Below, one piece after another: positions 6,613-9,280 of a stretch of 9,280 bases of DNA. Source of the stretch: Fidelibacterota bacterium UBA1134 (GTDB lineage Bacteria > Fidelibacterota > Marinisomatia > Marinisomatales > S15-B10). Where the stretch lies: NCBI GenBank assembly GCA_002311975.1, contig DCAL01000108.1, forward strand, positions 420 to 9,699, written 5' to 3'. Each line of letters begins with the position of its first letter. Within the stretch, counting starts at the first letter, position 1. The notes beneath the pieces were generated by a model that was not told where the DNA came from, searched no databases, and saw only the letters and a list, made by a program, of their open reading frames with translations. Position numbers and translations under genes: made by a program.

Positions 6613-7514
6613 AAGTTGCTGTCTTAATGGGGGGCAATTCCTCTGAGCGAGAAGTTTCTCTCTCAACCGGCCGGGCGGTCATGAAAGCCGTGGAAACTCT
6701 GGGACTGGAAGTTATTCCCTGTCCCTATGAGGACGAACTTGAAGCGGTCATCCCGCTCCTCAAGAATGCAGATGTAGTGTTCATTGCACTCCACGGCGGG
6801 GAGGGTGAGAATGGAGGCGTGCAGAAGGTTCTTGATGAAAATGGCATGAAGTATACGGGATCGGACGCAGCATCATCGGCGTTGGCCATGGACAAGAACA
6901 AGACAAAGTTGCTGCTCGGAGAGAACGATCTTCCGACCGCATCGTGGCTGATGATTGAAGGTAATTCTTCGGGCGAGGTTAAGACCAGTGAAGAGAGATT
7001 CACCTACCCCGTTGTTGTTAAGCCGAATGCTGACGGGAGCACTATGGGTGTTGCGGTTGTTCACAAAGCCTCACAGCTGGACGATGCTGTTGAGGTGGCT
7101 CAGGAGTTCGGTGGTGATGTTATGATTGAGAAGTATATCCCTGGAAGAGAGATCACCGTAGGCATTCTTGAGGAGGTTGCTCTGCCTGTCATCGAGATTA
7201 AGCCTTCCCACGATTTTTATGATTACAAGTGCAAGTACACGACGGGAATGTCTGAGTATATCTGTCCGGCTGAATTGTCTTCGGCTGTAACTGAGCCGAT
7301 TTCTCTTATCTCTAAACAGATCGCTGATCTCATTGGCTGTCGCCACTATTGCCGCGTCGATTTTCGGCTCAATCCAGAAAATGAGTTCTTCTGCCTGGAA
7401 GTTAACACGTTGCCTGGACTTACCGATACGAGTCTTGTCCCCAAAGCGGCGAAACAGGCGGGTCTCTCTTTTGAGGAAGTAGTAAAGACTATTATTGATC
7501 TCGCCCTGGAATGA
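6609..7514 (+). CDS. ddl: D-alanine--D-alanine ligase
   Basis: ATP-grasp enzyme that joins two D-alanines for the end of the peptidoglycan stem peptide. The 301 residues match the short DdlB form (about 306). Seen are GGNSSEREVSLSTG (8-21, with the D-Ala-binding Glu13), ALHGGEGENGGVQ, the ATP-binding VVVKPNADGSTMGV (Lys138, Ser144), EKYIPGREITVG (174-185), the omega-loop Lys209-Tyr210, and the Mg ligands Asp251, Glu264 and Asn266 in RVDFRLN and LEVNTLPGLT. These residues keep the same spacing as Lys144, Ser150, Lys215-Tyr216, Asp257, Glu270 and Asn272 of E. coli DdlB, offset by six. The tyrosine in the omega loop points to D-Ala-D-Ala rather than the D-Ala-D-lactate product of VanA types. It is usually placed in the mur/fts cluster; here it sits between gmhB and a nusG paralogue. 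It overlaps both neighbours by four bases. Confidence 0.97.
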   Translation: MKVAVLMGGNSSEREVSLSTGRAVMKAVETLGLEVIPCPYEDELEAVIPLLKNADVVFIALHGGEGENGGVQKVLDENGMKYTGSDAASSALAMDKNKTKLLLGENDLPTASWLMIEGNSSGEVKTSEERFTYPVVVKPNADGSTMGVAVVHKASQLDDAVEVAQEFGGDVMIEKYIPGREITVGILEEVALPVIEIKPSHDFYDYKCKYTTGMSEYICPAELSSAVTEPISLISKQIADLIGCRHYCRVDFRLNPENEFFCLEVNTLPGLTDTSLVPKAAKQAGLSFEEVVKTIIDLALE

Positions 7515-8020
7515 GTGAGAATGGTGTAGAGGAGGTATGGCTCGCCGTTTATACGAAGCCGCGCCACGAAAAGACGGCTGATGAGCAGCTTAAGAAGAAA
7601 GGGATAAAGTCTTATCTGCCTCTCGTCAAGAGACTTCGATTCTGGAAGGATCGCAAGAAGTGGGTCTGGATGCCGTTGTTCAACAGTTACCTCTTTGTTC
7701 AGATTCCTCTCAACCATACTCTTTACGTACTGCAGACGATGGGCGTCCACCATATCGTAAAGTTTAAGGGAGAATATGCTATCGTGCCGCCTGAACAGAT
7801 CGAGGCTGTGCGACAGATACTGGAGGGTGGCTTAATTCCGAATCCACACGACTATTTTGATGTCGGGCAGGAGGTGGAAGTCATCGGCGGCCCGTTGCGG
7901 GGTGTCAGAGGTACCCTCTCGAGGAAAGACACGGAGCAGAGATTTGTACTTCACGTTGATGGAATTCAGCAAGCGATCTCCGTCAAAATCGATTCCGGTA
8001 TGTTGAAACCGGTAAAGTGA
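7511..8020 (+). CDS. NusG-family transcription elongation/antitermination factor (UpxY/RfaH-like paralogue)
   Basis: The 169-residue protein has the two-domain NusG plan. An N-terminal NGN domain (about 8-110) starts with WLAVYTKPRHEKTADEQL and contains YLPLVKRLRFWKDRKKW and PLFNSYLFVQI. A C-terminal KOW domain (about 116-145) has VGQEVEVIGGPLRGVRGTL. NusG proteins bind the RNA polymerase clamp and alter pausing and termination. The R-x-W-x-DRKKW followed by PLF(N/P)SY pattern is typical of specialised paralogues such as UpxY of Bacteroidota rather than housekeeping NusG, and there is no secE or rplK beside it. UpxY genes usually lead capsule operons; here the gene lies inside a housekeeping operon between ddl and cysS. 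Its targets cannot be read from the window. The ATG shares ATGA with the ddl stop; only a weak CTGGA precedes it, so coupling to ddl translation is likely. Confidence 0.9.
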   Translation: MSENGVEEVWLAVYTKPRHEKTADEQLKKKGIKSYLPLVKRLRFWKDRKKWVWMPLFNSYLFVQIPLNHTLYVLQTMGVHHIVKFKGEYAIVPPEQIEAVRQILEGGLIPNPHDYFDVGQEVEVIGGPLRGVRGTLSRKDTEQRFVLHVDGIQQAISVKIDSGMLKPVK

Positions 8021-8022
8021 AG

Positions 8023-9280
8023 ATGGGTCTGCATCTCTACAATACACTCACCAGACGAGTTGAGGAATTCAAGCCCATCGATGGAGATACGGTACGTTTA
8101 TATACGTGTGGTCCCACGTTATACGACTACGCTCATATCGGTAATTATCGATCTTTCCTCTTTTTTGACCTTCTGAAAAGATATCTCATCTTTGCCGGTT
8201 ACCGTGTTCACCATGTGATGAATCTTACTGATGTAGATGATAAAATCATCGCGAGATGCGCAGAGAAGAGTGAGACGCTGGCGCAATTCACAGAAGAGTA
8301 CCGCACGGCATTTATGGAGGACATCGACACCCTTGGAATCTTGAAGGCGGAGGAATACCCCGCAGCAACACAGCATATTCCTGATATTATCGCTCTCATT
8401 TCATCTCTCATGGAGCGTGGACACGCATATTCCACAGATGACGGCTCGGTCTTTTTCAAACTGTCATCGTTTCCCGAATATGGAAGTCTGTCGCGAATTG
8501 ACACTCAAGCGCTCACTTCAACGCAACGGGTCGCCGATGACGAATACGACAAAGAGAACGTAAACGATTTTGCACTCTGGAAAGGGTGGAAGCCTGAGGA
8601 TGGGAAGATTTCGTGGGATTCCCCCTGGGGGAAGGGGCGGCCGGGCTGGCATGTAGAATGTTCCGCCATGTCCATGAAGTATCTTGGAGAAGAATTCGAC
8701 ATTCACTGTGGCGGTGTCGATTTGATCTTTCCCCATCATGAGAATGAAATAGCGCAGAGTGTTTGTGGCACCGGTGGAAGGTTTGTACACCGCTGGATAC
8801 ATTGCGAACATCTTCTTGTGAACGGCGCAAAGATGAGTAAGTCTCTGGGCAATTACTATACGTTACCTGCGCTGCTGGAGAAGGGGTACTCGCCTCTGGC
8901 CATTCGCTATCTTCTCGTTTCTTCCCACTACCACCAGAAGATCAATCTTACAGAAGAACATCTGGCCGCCGCCGATAATTCAGTGGTGAGGCTTCACGAT
9001 TTCAAAAGAAGATTGGAAGGGATTGCTGGAGAAACGTCAGGTGAAATGACGAAAGACAGGTCAGATGTGCTCGAACAATTCGCCGGAGCTATGAACAAGG
9101 ATCTGAATATAGCCGAGGCTATGGGTTCTTTCTTCAACTGGGTCAGGGAGGAAAACGTAAGAATTGACAATGGAGAACTGAAGAGAGAGGAAGCCAACCG
9201 GGATCTCTCCATCCTCAGGAGAATTGATTTGATTCTCGGTGTGATGTCAGAAGATGAAGTAGAATTATCTCAGGAAGATA
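8023..9280 (+). CDS. cysS: Cysteinyl-tRNA synthetase (3' partial)
   Basis: Class I synthetase that charges tRNA-Cys. The frame is open from ATG 8023 through the right edge, giving 419 codons; the family runs about 460-490, so only part of the C-terminal anticodon-binding region is missing. Visible are YTCGPTLYDYAHIGNYRS (Cys29 zinc ligand, HIGN signature at 38-41), VMNLTDVDDKII, WHVECSAM (Cys213), FPHHENEIAQS (His238 and Glu242), and KMSKSLGN (KMSKS at 270-274). Cys29, Cys213, His238 and Glu242 form the expected zinc site that selects cysteine. The N-terminal LYNTLTRRVEEFKP agrees with the family, which supports this start. The ATG comes two bases after the nusG-like stop with no strong Shine-Dalgarno, so re-initiation by the same ribosomes is plausible. 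Confidence 0.97.
   Translation, partial: MGLHLYNTLTRRVEEFKPIDGDTVRLYTCGPTLYDYAHIGNYRSFLFFDLLKRYLIFAGYRVHHVMNLTDVDDKIIARCAEKSETLAQFTEEYRTAFMEDIDTLGILKAEEYPAATQHIPDIIALISSLMERGHAYSTDDGSVFFKLSSFPEYGSLSRIDTQALTSTQRVADDEYDKENVNDFALWKGWKPEDGKISWDSPWGKGRPGWHVECSAMSMKYLGEEFDIHCGGVDLIFPHHENEIAQSVCGTGGRFVHRWIHCEHLLVNGAKMSKSLGNYYTLPALLEKGYSPLAIRYLLVSSHYHQKINLTEEHLAAADNSVVRLHDFKRRLEGIAGETSGEMTKDRSDVLEQFAGAMNKDLNIAEAMGSFFNWVREENVRIDNGELKREEANRDLSILRRIDLILGVMSEDEVELSQED

Noticed and set aside
7528..7539. Strong Shine-Dalgarno-like AGAGGAGG followed by ATG just inside the nusG-like gene.
   Set aside because: The spacing is one base and the ATG is out of frame with the NusG protein, so it does not give a usable alternative start.
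8621..8631. CCCCCTGGGGG perfect palindrome, considered as a terminator stem.
   Set aside because: It sits in the middle of cysS, has a one-base centre and no T tract after it; it encodes part of the conserved region before WHVECSAM.
8629..8636. GGGAAGGG, a match to the E. coli KOPS consensus, inside cysS; GAGAAGGG at 8878-8885 matches the SpoIIIE recognition sequence.
   Set aside because: About one match to a 7-base-specific motif is expected by chance in a window this long on two strands, both sites are within coding sequence, and the guide sequence of this organism is unknown.

Overview
The window is a densely packed bacterial chromosomal segment of about 50% GC with every gene on the + strand. 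It holds nine genes: a class I/II aminotransferase cut by the left edge, gcvT, ftsK, a lolA-like gene, a LPG-synthase-type multi-pass membrane protein, a gmhB-type HAD phosphatase, ddl, a specialised NusG-family gene, and cysS cut by the right edge. The only appreciable non-coding gap is 61 bases, between the aminotransferase and gcvT. I see no tRNA, rRNA, insertion sequence, CRISPR array, phage gene or strong terminator.

The organism is probably Gram-negative. It has a periplasmic LolA-like lipoprotein carrier and a GmhB-type phosphatase of the kind that supplies heptose for LPS. Three features point towards the FCB side of the tree (Bacteroidota, Marinimicrobia and relatives): a longer motor loop in FtsK that resembles Bacteroidota-type FtsK as I remember it, a NusG paralogue of UpxY/RfaH type, and the general protein style. 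This is inference from remembered sequences, and I would not go below superphylum.

Layout: 1-893 is the 3' part of the aminotransferase. From 955 to the right edge runs what looks like one operon. gcvT and ftsK share ATGA, ftsK and lolA overlap by 17 bases, the membrane protein follows lolA after 7 bases, and the membrane protein and gmhB share GTGA. gmhB and ddl share GTGA, ddl and the nusG-like gene share ATGA, and cysS follows two bases after the nusG-like stop. Such junctions imply co-transcription and, in several places, translational coupling.

The operon mixes one-carbon metabolism (GcvT), chromosome segregation at the septum (FtsK), outer-membrane biogenesis (LolA, probably GmhB and the flippase-like protein), peptidoglycan precursor synthesis (Ddl), transcription elongation control (NusG paralogue) and translation (CysS). 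The ftsK-lolA pair is a known neighbourhood in other Gram-negative bacteria, including E. coli, and supports the LolA call. Overall this is a housekeeping region. I found no convincing undescribed system. The points most worth a second look are the NusG paralogue placed between ddl and cysS, the substituted DNA-reading residues in FtsK gamma, and the lone membrane protein beside envelope genes.
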